From: an uncultured Clostridia bacterium
GTDB lineage: Bacteria; Bacillota; Clostridia; UBA1381; UBA9506
DNA length: 51,583 bases
Assembly (NCBI GenBank): GCA_934438075.1
Contig: CAKSBF010000015.1
Span: 1-51,583, forward strand
Reading direction: 5' to 3'
Positions 32,470-42,344 of the stretch are shown piece by piece. The notes under the pieces are model-generated. The model had not been told where the DNA came from and ran no database searches. It saw only the letters and a list, made by a program, of their open reading frames with translations. Numbering within the stretch: position 1 is the stretch's first letter; each line of letters begins with the position of its first letter. The translations under genes were made by a program, and so were the position numbers.

Positions 32470-33863
32470 GATATCGCCTCCGCCAATGTCTGTGACGGGT
32501 TATAATACTGTTCCAACAGTTTTGCGTCAACCCTGTCAAGCTCTTCGCGCGGCAGGAGAGAAAGTAATCTCCAACCCATTGTAAGTGTGGTGCCAATAGA
32601 ACGGTTTTCATTCTTTCCTTGATTAAGAAACGTGTTTTCAAATTGTTTTCCAAATTCCAAATACGTACGGTCTAAATCGGAGAGTTCATCCTCGCCGATA
32701 ACGGAAGCGAGTGAGCGTACATCCTGTACTTTAGCATAAGAGGCAAATAGCTGATTCGCTAAATCGGGATGGTCTTCACGGGTAAAACCATCGCCGATGC
32801 CGTCTTTCATCAAACGGGAAAGAGAAGGTAAAACCGCCACAGGAGGATATATTCCCTTGTGATTTAGGGTGCGATCCAAAACGATTTGACCTTCCGTAAT
32901 ATATCCTGTCAGGTCGGGGATTGGGTGCGTAATATCATCATTTGGCATAGACAAAATGGGAATCTGCGTTACTGAACCTTTGGCACCTTTTATCATACCT
33001 GCCCGTTCAAAAAGGGATGCGAGATCACTGTACAGATATCCGGGGAAACCCTTTCTGGATGGAATTTCGCCCTTGGATGATGATATTTCACGTAAGGCTT
33101 CGGCATATGCTGTCATATCGGTTAATATAACCAAAATGTGCATGTTATGTTCGTAGGCAAGATATTCTGCCGCCGTCAGGGCTGCACGCGGGGTAATAAT
33201 GCGCTCTGCAACCGGATCGTTTGACAGATTTAAAAACATTGTTACACGGTCGGAAACACCGCTTTCTTCAAAGGAACGGCGGAAAAAATCTGCAACATCA
33301 TTTTTAACGCCCATAGCTGCAAAAACAACAGCAAATTGTGTATCTTCACCATTAACAAGCTGTGCCTGACGCACGATCTGCACTGCAAGCTGATCCTGGG
33401 GCAAACCATTGCCTGAAAATATGGGCAATTTTTGACCGCGAATTAGAGTAGTCAAGCAATCAATGGAGGAAATCCCGGTCTGAATAAAATCACGCGGGTA
33501 TTCGCGTGACACAGGGTTAATCGGTTTACCGTTAATATCTTCCGATTTTTCCGGAAAAATTTCACCGAGACCATCAATCGGTCGACCGCTGCCGTTAAAG
33601 GTACGCCCTAAAATTTCCTTAGAAAGAGGGAGGGTCATTGGTTTCCCGGTTAAAGTGGTTTTGGTGTTGGTCAGAGACATCTCGTTGGTATTTTCAAAAA
33701 CCTGTACCACGACGGTTTCTCCGTTTATTTCAACAATTTTTCCTGTTTTTTGTTGGTTGCCCGCTTTCATGGTGACAACTTCATCAAATGAAGCGTTTTT
33801 CACGCCGTCCAATATTACGAGAGGGCCGTTTATTTCGCGCAGCCCCAAATATTCAATTGCCAT
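32466..33863 (-). CDS. ntpB: V-type ATP synthase subunit B
   Basis: A 465-residue regulatory nucleotide-binding subunit of the V1 head. Typical are the start AIEYLGLREINGPLV, FIQTGISSIDCLTTLIRGQKLPIFSG and PILSMPNDDITHPIPDLTGYITEGQ. It lacks a functional Walker A, as expected for B. I chose the ATG at 33863 with AAAGGA 10 bases upstream; a longer frame to 33986 reads into ntpA without support. Confidence 0.96.
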   Translation of the reverse strand: MAIEYLGLREINGPLVILDGVKNASFDEVVTMKAGNQQKTGKIVEINGETVVVQVFENTNEMSLTNTKTTLTGKPMTLPLSKEILGRTFNGSGRPIDGLGEIFPEKSEDINGKPINPVSREYPRDFIQTGISSIDCLTTLIRGQKLPIFSGNGLPQDQLAVQIVRQAQLVNGEDTQFAVVFAAMGVKNDVADFFRRSFEESGVSDRVTMFLNLSNDPVAERIITPRAALTAAEYLAYEHNMHILVILTDMTAYAEALREISSSKGEIPSRKGFPGYLYSDLASLFERAGMIKGAKGSVTQIPILSMPNDDITHPIPDLTGYITEGQIVLDRTLNHKGIYPPVAVLPSLSRLMKDGIGDGFTREDHPDLANQLFASYAKVQDVRSLASVIGEDELSDLDRTYLEFGKQFENTFLNQGKNENRSIGTTLTMGWRLLSLLPREELDRVDAKLLEQYYNPSQTLAEAIS

Positions 33864-33894
33864 ATTCATCCATTCCTTTCGCAAGGAGCAATTT

Positions 33895-35664
33895 TTATTG
33901 CTGGTTTTGTATAATTTGTTCGCACAAGTTGTCAATTTTCTTTTTAAATTCGTCAAATTTTTGCAGCTGGTCATTTTCGATTTCATACTTCAGCTTAATG
34001 GTATCTTCTATAATATTGGTTTTATGAAGCTGTGAAATCGGTATTTTGCGCATGATAATTTCCTTTGCCTTTTCTTGCAGATATAAAATAATTTCCATCA
34101 TTTTCATCTGCTTTTCCAGAGGAACATAGGTATCGCTTTTATGATATGCATTTTGCTGTAGAAATCCCTGACGTATAATTTTTGCAATATCCAAAACCAG
34201 TTTCTGTTCATCGTGCAGCACATCAGAACCGATCAGCTTAACGATTTCAGTCAGACGGCTTTCTTCTTGCAAAATATTTGATATTTCAGAGCGGTAATTT
34301 AAAAAGTTTTCGCCTAAGTTCTCATCATACCACGACGTTAGGTCATCTAAATATTCGCTGTAGCTGGTCAGCCAGTTAATGGCAGGATAATGGCGTGCAT
34401 AAGCAAGCTGGCGGTCAAGAGCCCAAAAACAGCGCACAAAACGTTTGGTATTTTGTGTGACGGGCTCGGAAAAATCTCCGCCTTGTGGTGAAACCGCACC
34501 GATAATAGTGACCGAACCTTCCGTTCCATTTAAATTCTCTACATATCCGGCGCGCTCGTAAAAAGCTGCAAGACGTGACGAGAGATATGCCGGGAAACCT
34601 TCTTCAGCGGGCATTTCTTCCAAACGACCGGAAATTTCACGCAGTGCCTCCGCCCAGCGTGAAGTAGAGTCGGCCATAATGGCTACGTGGTAGCTCATAT
34701 CGCGGTAATATTCTGCAAGGGCAATGCCGGTATAAATAGATGCTTCACGCGCTGCAACCGGCATGTTTGAAGTATTGGCGATTAATACCGTGCGTTCCAT
34801 CAGCGGACGGCCGGATTTCGGGTCAATAAGCTTGGAGAAATCTTCCAATACTTGTGTCATTTCATTACCGCGCTCGCCGCAGCCAATGTAAACAATTAAA
34901 TCGGCGTCACACCATTTTGCCAACTGATGCTGCGTCATGGTCTTGCCGGTTCCAAAACCTCCCGGCACAGCGGCTGTGCCGCCCTTTGCGATAGGGAGCA
35001 TGGTATCAATAATGCGCTGTCCGGTAATCAGCGGACGTGAAATCGGTTTGCGCATGCGTGACGGACGGGGAGTACGAATCGGCCATTTTTGCAGCATAGT
35101 AATTTCCTGAACGCTGCCATCCGATGATTGCAATTTCAGCAAAATGTCTTCCGGTTTATGCATGCCGCTTTCACTGCATTCTATTATCGTACCACTGAGT
35201 GTGGGCGGGATCATTATTTTATGCTTAATCAAAGGTGTTTCTTGTGTTTCAGCAATAATATCGCCTCCGCAGACAGTATCGCCGACTTTGGCTAAAATGG
35301 TTATCTCCCATTCTTTATCCAGGTCAACGGCAGAGGTGTTAACACCACGGTCTAAGAAGGCGCCGCTTTTGCTTTCCAATGTCTTTAGCGGCCGTTCGAT
35401 TCCGTCAAAAATATTGCCGATAATACCGGGACCCAGTGTAACGGACATTGGGATTCCGAGTGATTCTACCGGCTCGTTCGGACGCAAGCCGGTGGTACTT
35501 TCGTAAACCTGTACAATGGTGCGGTTGCTGTCCACACCAATGACCTCGCCGATTAGTCCTTCCTTGCCGACCTTTACCATTTGCAGCATGGCAAAATCTT
35601 CACTGCCCTTTACATAGACAACCGGCCCGTTAATGCCGTAAATATATCCTTTCGCTGTTTTCAT
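33895..35664 (-). CDS. ntpA: V-type ATP synthase catalytic subunit A
   Basis: A 589-residue catalytic subunit that hydrolyses or makes ATP. It has the N-terminal beta barrel, the non-homologous insert region typical of A subunits (about 110-200), Walker A GGFGTGKT, GCGERGNEMTQVL and DSTSRWAEALREISGRL. The family usually has Pro where this P-loop has its second Gly (GPFGxGKT). The ATG follows AAGGAAAGG. It has the normal length for bacterial V-ATPases. Confidence 0.97.
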   Translation of the reverse strand: MKTAKGYIYGINGPVVYVKGSEDFAMLQMVKVGKEGLIGEVIGVDSNRTIVQVYESTTGLRPNEPVESLGIPMSVTLGPGIIGNIFDGIERPLKTLESKSGAFLDRGVNTSAVDLDKEWEITILAKVGDTVCGGDIIAETQETPLIKHKIMIPPTLSGTIIECSESGMHKPEDILLKLQSSDGSVQEITMLQKWPIRTPRPSRMRKPISRPLITGQRIIDTMLPIAKGGTAAVPGGFGTGKTMTQHQLAKWCDADLIVYIGCGERGNEMTQVLEDFSKLIDPKSGRPLMERTVLIANTSNMPVAAREASIYTGIALAEYYRDMSYHVAIMADSTSRWAEALREISGRLEEMPAEEGFPAYLSSRLAAFYERAGYVENLNGTEGSVTIIGAVSPQGGDFSEPVTQNTKRFVRCFWALDRQLAYARHYPAINWLTSYSEYLDDLTSWYDENLGENFLNYRSEISNILQEESRLTEIVKLIGSDVLHDEQKLVLDIAKIIRQGFLQQNAYHKSDTYVPLEKQMKMMEIILYLQEKAKEIIMRKIPISQLHKTNIIEDTIKLKYEIENDQLQKFDEFKKKIDNLCEQIIQNQQ

Positions 35665-35680
35665 GAAAATCTGCCTTTCC

Positions 35681-36277
35681 TTATAGAGTCAGTCCGCTGC
35701 TTTCGAGAAAACGGTGCTTTTCTTCCTCTATGCGCGCGGCAATTGTATTATCCGCAAGCTGATGCGTGTCGTTGTTAAGTACACGGGCGCCGCCCAAAAC
35801 AGAATCGTTTGCTTCCAAAACCGAAAACGTCATATCGGAAAATTTTTTAGACAAAGCAGGAACGAGGTTTGCATCACTTGCGTCCAGAAATACGGTTTTT
35901 GCGCCTTCTCCTAAAACGTCCGCAGAGGTACGAATCACATTTTCCAGGTAGGAAAGATATTCGTCTGAGCTATGGAAAACGGAGATTTTTTCGATAACCT
36001 CGTCAAAAACCTGTTTCATAATGTCTTTGCGCTTTGCGAGCAATGTTTTTTTACAATCAAGCTGGAGTTTGGAAACAGACTCGCCGGCCTGTCTTTGAAT
36101 TTGTGCAATTTGTTTTTGTATTTGTCCGTAGGTTTTCTCAAGGCACGAGTTTTCATAATCCTCCAGCTGCGCTTGTGCCTCTTGTTTTGCCCGGTGCAGT
36201 AAATCGTTGCATTGAGCCTGAGCTTTCGCGAAAACCTGTTTAGAAAAATGCTGAATTTTTTCTTCTGCTGTCAGCAT
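35681..36277 (-). CDS. ntpE: V-type ATP synthase subunit E
   Basis: A 198-residue peripheral-stalk subunit E. It has a long charged N-terminal helix (AEEKIQHFSKQVFAKAQAQCN, then KQEAQAQLEDYENSCLEK) and a globular C-terminal domain (DASDANLVPALSKKFSD). I chose the ATG at 36277 because GGAGG lies 9 bases upstream; the codon at 36292 is part of that ribosome site. It pairs with subunit G/H in the stator. Confidence 0.88.
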   Translation of the reverse strand: MLTAEEKIQHFSKQVFAKAQAQCNDLLHRAKQEAQAQLEDYENSCLEKTYGQIQKQIAQIQRQAGESVSKLQLDCKKTLLAKRKDIMKQVFDEVIEKISVFHSSDEYLSYLENVIRTSADVLGEGAKTVFLDASDANLVPALSKKFSDMTFSVLEANDSVLGGARVLNNDTHQLADNTIAARIEEEKHRFLESSGLTL

Positions 36278-36294
36278 AGTAGATACCTCCAAGT

Positions 36295-36603
36295 TTATAG
36301 CTTAATACCCACTGCCTCGCGAACATATTCGGAGATTGCGGCGGAAAGCGTGTCAGAACCGTGTCGGTCGGGAATTTCCACAACCAATGGGGTCTGATTT
36401 GTCATTTTGATTTCGCGGAATAGGTCTGGAAATTGCACGGAAAGCTTTTCAGCAATCAACAGGATGCCGATGTCGCGGTTGTCAAGGACTTTGTTAAGTG
36501 CATTCTTTACTTCTTCGCGTGTATGCACAACCGTACCTTCGACCCCTGCCAGACGCATGCCGCGCTGCGTATCAATGTTGTCGCTGAGTAAATACATTTT
36601 CAT
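36295..36603 (-). CDS. V-type ATP synthase subunit F
   Basis: A 102-residue Rossmann-like subunit F that binds the D stalk. Family pattern: MKMYLLSDNIDTQRGMRLAGVEG, DIGILLIAEKL and TPLVVEIPDRHG. GAGGAG lies upstream. Depending on nomenclature this is ntpG (Enterococcus) or atpF. Confidence 0.92.
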   Translation of the reverse strand: MKMYLLSDNIDTQRGMRLAGVEGTVVHTREEVKNALNKVLDNRDIGILLIAEKLSVQFPDLFREIKMTNQTPLVVEIPDRHGSDTLSAAISEYVREAVGIKL

Positions 36604-36625
36604 ATTGCATCACTCCTCGGCGTTA

Positions 36626-37054
36626 TTACAGTTTAGCCAAAATGCTGAACGATACCAACAGGCCGTAAAGAGCAATACCTTCTGCCAACGCAACAAAAAT
36701 CAAGGATTTACCCATGAGTTTTGGATCTTCACTGATTGCGCCCAAAGCGGTGGAGCTTGCTGCTGCAACGGCGATACCGGCGCCAATAGTAGAAAGACCG
36801 GTAACAAGAGCTGCTGCAAGATAACCCAGACCGCTGCCGATGCCGACAGAGCCTGCTTGCGCTGCCTCGCCTGCTGCAGAGACGCCATTTGCAAACAGTA
36901 CAAAGGTTGATATGCCCAAGGTGGTGAAAAAGCTTGCTATATTAGTAATCAGCATCGCCTTGCCACGTTTACGGTTTCTCTTTCCCGTGAAATAAATTCC
37001 GAAAGGAACTATAATGCTTAAAGCCAATATTGTTGCGGTTAGTTTTACTGCCAT
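36626..37054 (-). CDS. ntpK: V-type ATP synthase subunit K (membrane rotor ring)
   Basis: A 142-residue proteolipid with four predicted membrane helices. Only the second hairpin resembles the classical c-subunit: GLGYLAAALVTGLSTIGAGIAVAAA, then a loop and SLIFVALAEGIALYGLLVSF with the ion-carrying Glu. The first hairpin (LTATILALSIIVPFGIYFTG...) has no acidic residue, so each subunit carries one ion site. The Gln/Thr ligands of the Na+-type enterococcal ring are not obvious; whether H+ or Na+ is moved cannot be settled by eye. GGAGGAATT precedes the ATG. Confidence 0.9.
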   Translation of the reverse strand: MAVKLTATILALSIIVPFGIYFTGKRNRKRGKAMLITNIASFFTTLGISTFVLFANGVSAAGEAAQAGSVGIGSGLGYLAAALVTGLSTIGAGIAVAAASSTALGAISEDPKLMGKSLIFVALAEGIALYGLLVSFSILAKL

Positions 37055-37085
37055 AATTCATTCCTCCAAAAGTATGTTAATAAAT

Positions 37086-39017
37086 TTATTTTGACAGCAT
37101 GCGGTCTTGTAACTTTATGCTGATAAATTCTCTGCCGTCACCTGTGTAGTAACGGGAAAACATTTCGTAAAATTCCAGACGGAGCGCCTGTATTCCTACT
37201 ACCAACCCTTCAAGGGCGATAACCAGAGCATTGCCTAAGATAGTAATGATAACACTGCCGATGCCGGAAGTCATACCGGCAAGAATGAACACCACGCTCA
37301 TCATACTGCCGTGTCCGAGTGCAAAGGCTCCCAAACGGACAAATGAAATGGTATTTGTCGCAAAGGACAAAACAATTTCGAACAGCTCAAAGAACGATTC
37401 TAAAATGAATTCCCCTATTTTAGCAGGCTTCCAATTCGGTTTGCCTTCCACAAGCCCTGAAAGCGGTTCCTTTAAGAAAATCAGGAGCAGCGGCAGGACG
37501 ATTCCTATTATAGCAATGAGCGGCATCTGTAAGTGAAGAGGATAAAACATATTTACTGCTGTCGCAATGACAGAAATGTAAAATATCATACCTGCAATGC
37601 CGTTTTGGTCAAACAAAAGCCGTCCCCATTGCCGATTCTTCAATGCGTTAATAATGTTTACCAGCATGGCGATTAAGATAATGACAGCGCCAAGAGCAAC
37701 AGTTGCAATTAAGATGGTGTTAATTTCTTTCATGGGGTTGATTATGGCAAAAGGTGCTGTTAAAGAACAATTTCGAAAAATTTCTTCGTTGCCGAAAACA
37801 CTGCCGTAAAGCAATCCAAACACCATAGAACTGACACCTGCCAGCGATACGATACCGCCTAAGTCCATTTTTTTCAATTTGTAAAGTAAAAATCCGCCAA
37901 CTGCGAGAATGAGACCATGACCAAAATCTCCGAACATAATGCCGAACATCAGAACATATGTTACGGCGAGCAGAGAGGTCGGATCAATCTCGGTATAAGA
38001 GGGGAGACCGTACATTTTGACAAACATTTCAAATGGGCGAAATATTTTAGGGTTTTTCAATTGAATCGGCGGTGTTGCATTTTTGATGATATCCGGCTCT
38101 TCTTCTACTAAAAGAATATTTGGTTCATCGGCAAGCCTTTTTTCAATGTTTTTTGCCTCTTTTTCCGATACCCAACCAACAACGTAAAATGATTCGCGCG
38201 TGTGTGCGGCAAATTTACGGATGAATGAGGCTTTGGAAGCGAAGGACAGGGAATGGTGTATCTGCACGAGTTCTGATTCATATTTTTTAATAATTGAGGC
38301 ACTCTGTCCTGTAAGCTCCTCAAGCTGTAAATTAATATTTTCCTGTTCCTGCTGAAAATGAGCAAAGGCTTCTGCCGGCGATCCGTGTGATTCTGCAGAA
38401 ATTAGGATACGTTCAAAGTAGAGGGAGGAGAATATTCCGTCAATTTTTTCTTCTACCTCTGCCGGCATAAAGTAAATGCCATAAACGTAATCGCGGTCGA
38501 TTTCTCCTTCAATGAAAAAAGCATCAATGTTTTGCAGATAGCTGATTAATTTTTTGTAGCCTGCCTTCGGAAGACGGCCAAAGCGAAATTTAATAAATTG
38601 AAAGCGGAAAATTTCGTCCAAGTTTAGATTTAACGCTTTCATATGTTCCAGTTGCTTTAAAATCTGAGAATTATTTTCCAGCCTGGTACGTAACTCTTCC
38701 TGCTCTTTTTGTGCTGCGCCGAGCTCGTCTTCTATTTTTAAAAGTAACTCTCTTTGTGCATCGTTAAAAGGTATATGTTTTTCGGATGCACAGGGGCTTG
38801 GCGTAATATCTGCCAGGCGGAGATATTCTTCCAGTTTCGCAAGGGGCTCGCTGAAACTATTTTCGTCTGAAAAAGGATATAGACCATGCACATTGCTGAG
38901 CAGAGAAGCAGCATTTTCGATATGCATATCAAAATTTAAAAGATAGTTGGAAACAACACGGTCAAAATCGGTAATCGGACCGACGACGCTGACCAGTTTC
39001 ATTTTTTGTATCGACAA
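37086..39017 (-). CDS. ntpI: V-type ATP synthase subunit I (a-subunit)
   Basis: A 643-residue membrane stator subunit. The N-terminal half is cytosolic and helical with coiled coils; the C-terminal half has about seven to eight membrane segments (DPTSLLAVTYVLMFGIMFGDFGHG...). The segment SFVRLGAFALGHGSMMS near the C-terminus contains the Arg essential for ion transfer. The best start is TTG at 39017 (SIQKMKLVSVVG), 9 bases after GGGAG; a TTG at 39026 directly abuts that ribosome site. Confidence 0.92.
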   Translation of the reverse strand: MSIQKMKLVSVVGPITDFDRVVSNYLLNFDMHIENAASLLSNVHGLYPFSDENSFSEPLAKLEEYLRLADITPSPCASEKHIPFNDAQRELLLKIEDELGAAQKEQEELRTRLENNSQILKQLEHMKALNLNLDEIFRFQFIKFRFGRLPKAGYKKLISYLQNIDAFFIEGEIDRDYVYGIYFMPAEVEEKIDGIFSSLYFERILISAESHGSPAEAFAHFQQEQENINLQLEELTGQSASIIKKYESELVQIHHSLSFASKASFIRKFAAHTRESFYVVGWVSEKEAKNIEKRLADEPNILLVEEEPDIIKNATPPIQLKNPKIFRPFEMFVKMYGLPSYTEIDPTSLLAVTYVLMFGIMFGDFGHGLILAVGGFLLYKLKKMDLGGIVSLAGVSSMVFGLLYGSVFGNEEIFRNCSLTAPFAIINPMKEINTILIATVALGAVIILIAMLVNIINALKNRQWGRLLFDQNGIAGMIFYISVIATAVNMFYPLHLQMPLIAIIGIVLPLLLIFLKEPLSGLVEGKPNWKPAKIGEFILESFFELFEIVLSFATNTISFVRLGAFALGHGSMMSVVFILAGMTSGIGSVIITILGNALVIALEGLVVGIQALRLEFYEMFSRYYTGDGREFISIKLQDRMLSK

Positions 39018-39041
39018 TTTTCTCAACTCCCGAAAAATCCG

Positions 39042-40118
39042 TTATTTTTCATATTGCCGGTTTGCAGAATCAAAGTGAAAGCCGGTGATATATGAGGTTA
39101 TTTCCTCTGTTGGTAAGCCGTAGCGGATTCCTTCAATCACAGAGGTAATATTTTGTAATTCTGTTTCCTTAAAGTGCAGGTAGGATACAGCGGCTTCAAT
39201 TGTGTATGGATACTGTTTTGCAGCCTTTTTGTGCAGCGAGTATACAAATGATGCATAGTTTCGGTCGTAAAATCCATCTGCACGCGGTGTAAAAAGTGAA
39301 CGGTAGGCAGAATTGCGTGCCATTGTTAAAAATTCTTCTGTTGTTTTAGCTTCTGTGTAAGCAATAATATCTGCTTTAGAAAGCTTATAGCGGTTAGGCA
39401 ACAGAATGGAATAGATTAACTCCGGCGGTATGCCAAAATACTCTTTACAACGATAAATACACAGAAGATTGCGTGCATCTACCTCGCTGCCGTTTGTCAT
39501 TCCGATAACCTTACGGTTTTCTTTGTCTGGCATAGATGCAATCAACTTACTGACCTCGTCACGATAGTAGGTATCCAAAGTTGTCTCTACGCCAAAAAAG
39601 TTTCTATGCTCAGCCAGAGAGAGCAATGGAGAAACGACCTCGTAGTAACGCGAACCGGATAGATTTTCCAAAAATTCGCCGATATTTTTCGATTGTATTA
39701 ACTGCTGCGGCTGAATCGTAAAATGGCGGGTGAAGAAAGAAGGATAATTATATATATCTTCGTTCTCATCATTATTATTCAATCGGCGGAGTATATTTTT
39801 CATTAGTTCGATTTCGGCTTTCATAATCACATAACTATACAACTGACGATTTTCACCATTATCAAACTTATAGAGCCGTGCGACATCTTCAGCATAGGAC
39901 TTGCGCAGCAGAAGTTCCAAATCACCGCGGTGCAGAGTGTTTTCTTTTACTTCCGACAATACACTGCTGTATGCGGTTTCGTTCTTTAAATATTGTGCCG
40001 CCTCGGCTACGGTTGTTTTTTGAATTAATTCCAAATAATCATTTTGTGACAGGAGCCTTCGTTTCATCACGCTGATTTTTGCTGAGATGGCGCCGTAATT
40101 TGTTAATCCGGACAACAT
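39042..40118 (-). CDS. ntpC: V-type ATP synthase subunit C
   Basis: A 358-residue all-helical funnel subunit C (d-type) linking the central stalk to the rotor ring. It reads MLSGLTNYGAISAKISVMKRRL at the start, then LLRKSYAEDVARLYKF and a conserved-looking GLTN/EVDARNLLCIYRCKEYFG region. I chose the ATG at 40118, 6 bases after GGTGA; an upstream in-frame ATG at 40163 lies inside the previous gene. It follows the G/H subunit by 5 bases. Confidence 0.88.
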   Translation of the reverse strand: MLSGLTNYGAISAKISVMKRRLLSQNDYLELIQKTTVAEAAQYLKNETAYSSVLSEVKENTLHRGDLELLLRKSYAEDVARLYKFDNGENRQLYSYVIMKAEIELMKNILRRLNNNDENEDIYNYPSFFTRHFTIQPQQLIQSKNIGEFLENLSGSRYYEVVSPLLSLAEHRNFFGVETTLDTYYRDEVSKLIASMPDKENRKVIGMTNGSEVDARNLLCIYRCKEYFGIPPELIYSILLPNRYKLSKADIIAYTEAKTTEEFLTMARNSAYRSLFTPRADGFYDRNYASFVYSLHKKAAKQYPYTIEAAVSYLHFKETELQNITSVIEGIRYGLPTEEITSYITGFHFDSANRQYEK

Positions 40119-40123
40119 AGAGA

Positions 40124-40435
40124 TCACCGCCCGATTATATTGTGATAAATTTCGTTTACCCATTCATTCTTCATTGCAGCATAACAAGCGTCCAAAGCCT
40201 CGATTTTTTGCTTGCAGTCTTCTTTAACAGCCTCCATCTTTTGAACGGCGGCGTTTTGCTCGGTTTCTGACAATATTCTTATACGCCTTTTACGGCGTTC
40301 ATCAATATCAAAAGCTTTTTTTTCGCAGTCTGTTTTTACGGCGTTTAAAATCTCGCTTTTTTGTTTTTCTGCGTCGGCGAGCATTTCCTGCGCTTTTTGT
40401 TCGATGGCTATAATTTGGTTTATTATATCGTTCAT
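40124..40435 (-). CDS. V-type ATP synthase subunit G/H (stator helix)
   Basis: A 103-residue, almost wholly helical, charged protein (IIAIEQKAQEMLADAEKQKSE, then DIDERRKRRIRILSETEQNAAVQKM). This is the coiled-coil stator subunit (G or H, ntpF-type) that pairs with subunit E. It is the first ATPase gene of the set. AAGGGTGAT precedes its ATG, and it lies 32 bases after the UPF0210 gene without a terminator. Confidence 0.8.
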   Translation of the reverse strand: MNDIINQIIAIEQKAQEMLADAEKQKSEILNAVKTDCEKKAFDIDERRKRRIRILSETEQNAAVQKMEAVKEDCKQKIEALDACYAAMKNEWVNEIYHNIIGR

Positions 40436-40467
40436 AAAAACATCACCCTTTTATATATAGAAGCTTT

Positions 40468-41829
40468 TTAATTTCTTAAACTGTGAATCGGCGCGGGGAT
40501 TCGTCCGCCGCGTGCGATGAAGTCATAGCTGGAGCACGGATTGATTGCCATAACGGGGCCGGTGCCCAATAGACCGCCGAATTCTACCGTATCACCAACT
40601 TTTTTGCCGGGAGCGGGAATCAAACGAACAGCGGTGGTCTTGTTGTTAATCATACCGATTGCCGCCTCATCTGCAATGATGGCAGAAATGGTTTCGGCAC
40701 TGGTTTCACCCGGAATACAGATCATATCCAAACCTACGGAGCACACGCATGTCATCGCTTCCAGCTTTTCCAGACATAGCGTGCCGGATTTTGCAGCGGC
40801 AATCATACCGGCATCTTCGCTGACCGGAATGAAGGCACCGGATAAACCGCCGACATATGAGGTTGCCATAACACCGCCTTTTTTTACGGCATCATTCAGC
40901 AAGGCGAGTGCAGCGGTTGTGCCGTGGGTACCGCATTGCTCAAGTCCCATTTCTTCCAAAATATATGCAACAGAATCACCAACGGCAGGAGTTGGTGCAA
41001 GAGATAAGTCTACGATACCGAACGGAACGTTCAGCCGGCGGGAAGCCTCCTGTGCCACAAGCTGACCCATGCGTGTTATTTTAAATGCGGTATTTTTTAT
41101 GGTGTCGGCAACTGTGCCAAAATCAGCGCCGCGCACTTTTTCCAAGGCGCACTTGACAACACCGGGGCCGGATACACCAACATTGATTACGGCATCCGGT
41201 TCGCCAACACCATGAAAAGCTCCTGCCATAAACGGATTATCTTCTACAGCGTTGCAAAATACCACCAGCTTTGCGCAACCAAAACCGTCGCTGTCCGCTG
41301 TGAGCGTGGCAGTTTGCTTGATAATCTGACCCATTTTGCGCACTGCATCCATGTTTAGCCCTGCTTTGGTGGTGCCGACATTAACGCTGGAACACAGCTT
41401 GTCGGTAGTTGCCAAAGCCTCCGGAATAGAATCGATTAGCAGGCGGTCGCCGCGTGTAGCACCTTTGTGTACCAAAGCGGAGAAACCGCCAATGAAATCA
41501 ACGCCGGTTGTTTTTGCAGCTTTGTCTAATGTTTGAGCAACCTTTACAAAGGAGTCTGCATCTCGGATACCCTCGCAAACAATTGCTGCCGGAGTGACAG
41601 AAATGCGTTTATTAATAATTGGAATGCCAAATTGCGTTTCAATATCTCTTGCTGTTTCAACCAGATGTTCTGCCTGTTTGGTAATTTTGTCGTAAATGGC
41701 AGTGCAGACCGCGTCTAAACTATCTGAAGCACAGGAAAGAAGGGAGATGCCCATTGTGACCGTGCGTACGTCCAGATGTTCTTCGCTGATCATTTTCACT
41801 GTTTCCATAATTTCCGATCTGTTTATCAT
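40468..41829 (-). CDS. UPF0210 family protein (PFL family, DUF711)
   Basis: A 453-residue soluble protein of the UPF0210 family, whose function is unestablished. Recognisable are GVDFIGGFSALVHKGAT, the central GVSGPGVVKCALEKV, LSLAPTPAVGDSVA and the C-terminal RGGRIPAPIHSLRN. It is of full family length. It follows the ACT-domain gene by 11 bases, a pair conserved across Bacillota and archaea. No terminator separates it from the V-ATPase genes, so read-through is likely. Confidence 0.9.
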   Translation of the reverse strand: MINRSEIMETVKMISEEHLDVRTVTMGISLLSCASDSLDAVCTAIYDKITKQAEHLVETARDIETQFGIPIINKRISVTPAAIVCEGIRDADSFVKVAQTLDKAAKTTGVDFIGGFSALVHKGATRGDRLLIDSIPEALATTDKLCSSVNVGTTKAGLNMDAVRKMGQIIKQTATLTADSDGFGCAKLVVFCNAVEDNPFMAGAFHGVGEPDAVINVGVSGPGVVKCALEKVRGADFGTVADTIKNTAFKITRMGQLVAQEASRRLNVPFGIVDLSLAPTPAVGDSVAYILEEMGLEQCGTHGTTAALALLNDAVKKGGVMATSYVGGLSGAFIPVSEDAGMIAAAKSGTLCLEKLEAMTCVCSVGLDMICIPGETSAETISAIIADEAAIGMINNKTTAVRLIPAPGKKVGDTVEFGGLLGTGPVMAINPCSSYDFIARGGRIPAPIHSLRN

Positions 41830-41840
41830 CTGTTACCCTC

Positions 41841-42116
41841 CTATATTCTATGCATGGAATTGAAAAGATCTTCATGCTGGATCCGAATAGATAGTCCTAA
41901 GGTATCACCCAAAGCGGAAAGGGTATCAGCAAGTGCCGAAAAAACGACTTTCGATTGAGAAACATCTGCCAACATAATCATTGTAAACATATCCTGCATA
42001 ATGGTCTGAGAAATATCTAAAATATTTACTTTGTTTTCTGCAAGCACCCGGCTCACCTCGGCGATGATGCCGACTTTATCTTTTCCGACTACAGTTATGA
42101 CAGCTTTCATAGACAT
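41841..42116 (-). CDS. ACT domain protein (UPF0237)
   Basis: A 91-residue single ACT domain (KAVITVVGKDKVGIIAEVSRVLAENKVNILDISQTI), the GcvR-like UPF0237 type. ACT domains bind small ligands, often amino acids. GGAGGATAA lies before the ATG. It leads the ACT-UPF0210 pair and perhaps the whole V-ATPase transcript. Confidence 0.92.
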   Translation of the reverse strand: MSMKAVITVVGKDKVGIIAEVSRVLAENKVNILDISQTIMQDMFTMIMLADVSQSKVVFSALADTLSALGDTLGLSIRIQHEDLFNSMHRI

Positions 42117-42344
42117 TTATCCTCCAAATATTCTTTATTATGTTTCTTATTTAATTATTACAGTTATTCTACACCAAAAAGAACGGAAAAGCTAGTCTAA
42201 AATTTAACAAATTTTAGTCTTTAAATATTTTGAGATTTGTAGTATAATAATAACAGTTATATTATGGTAGTATTCATACATGGCGCAGGAGTTTTTATTA
42301 ACGTGCGCTGAGAAAGAAATTTGTGGTAAAGGATGTGCACAAGC

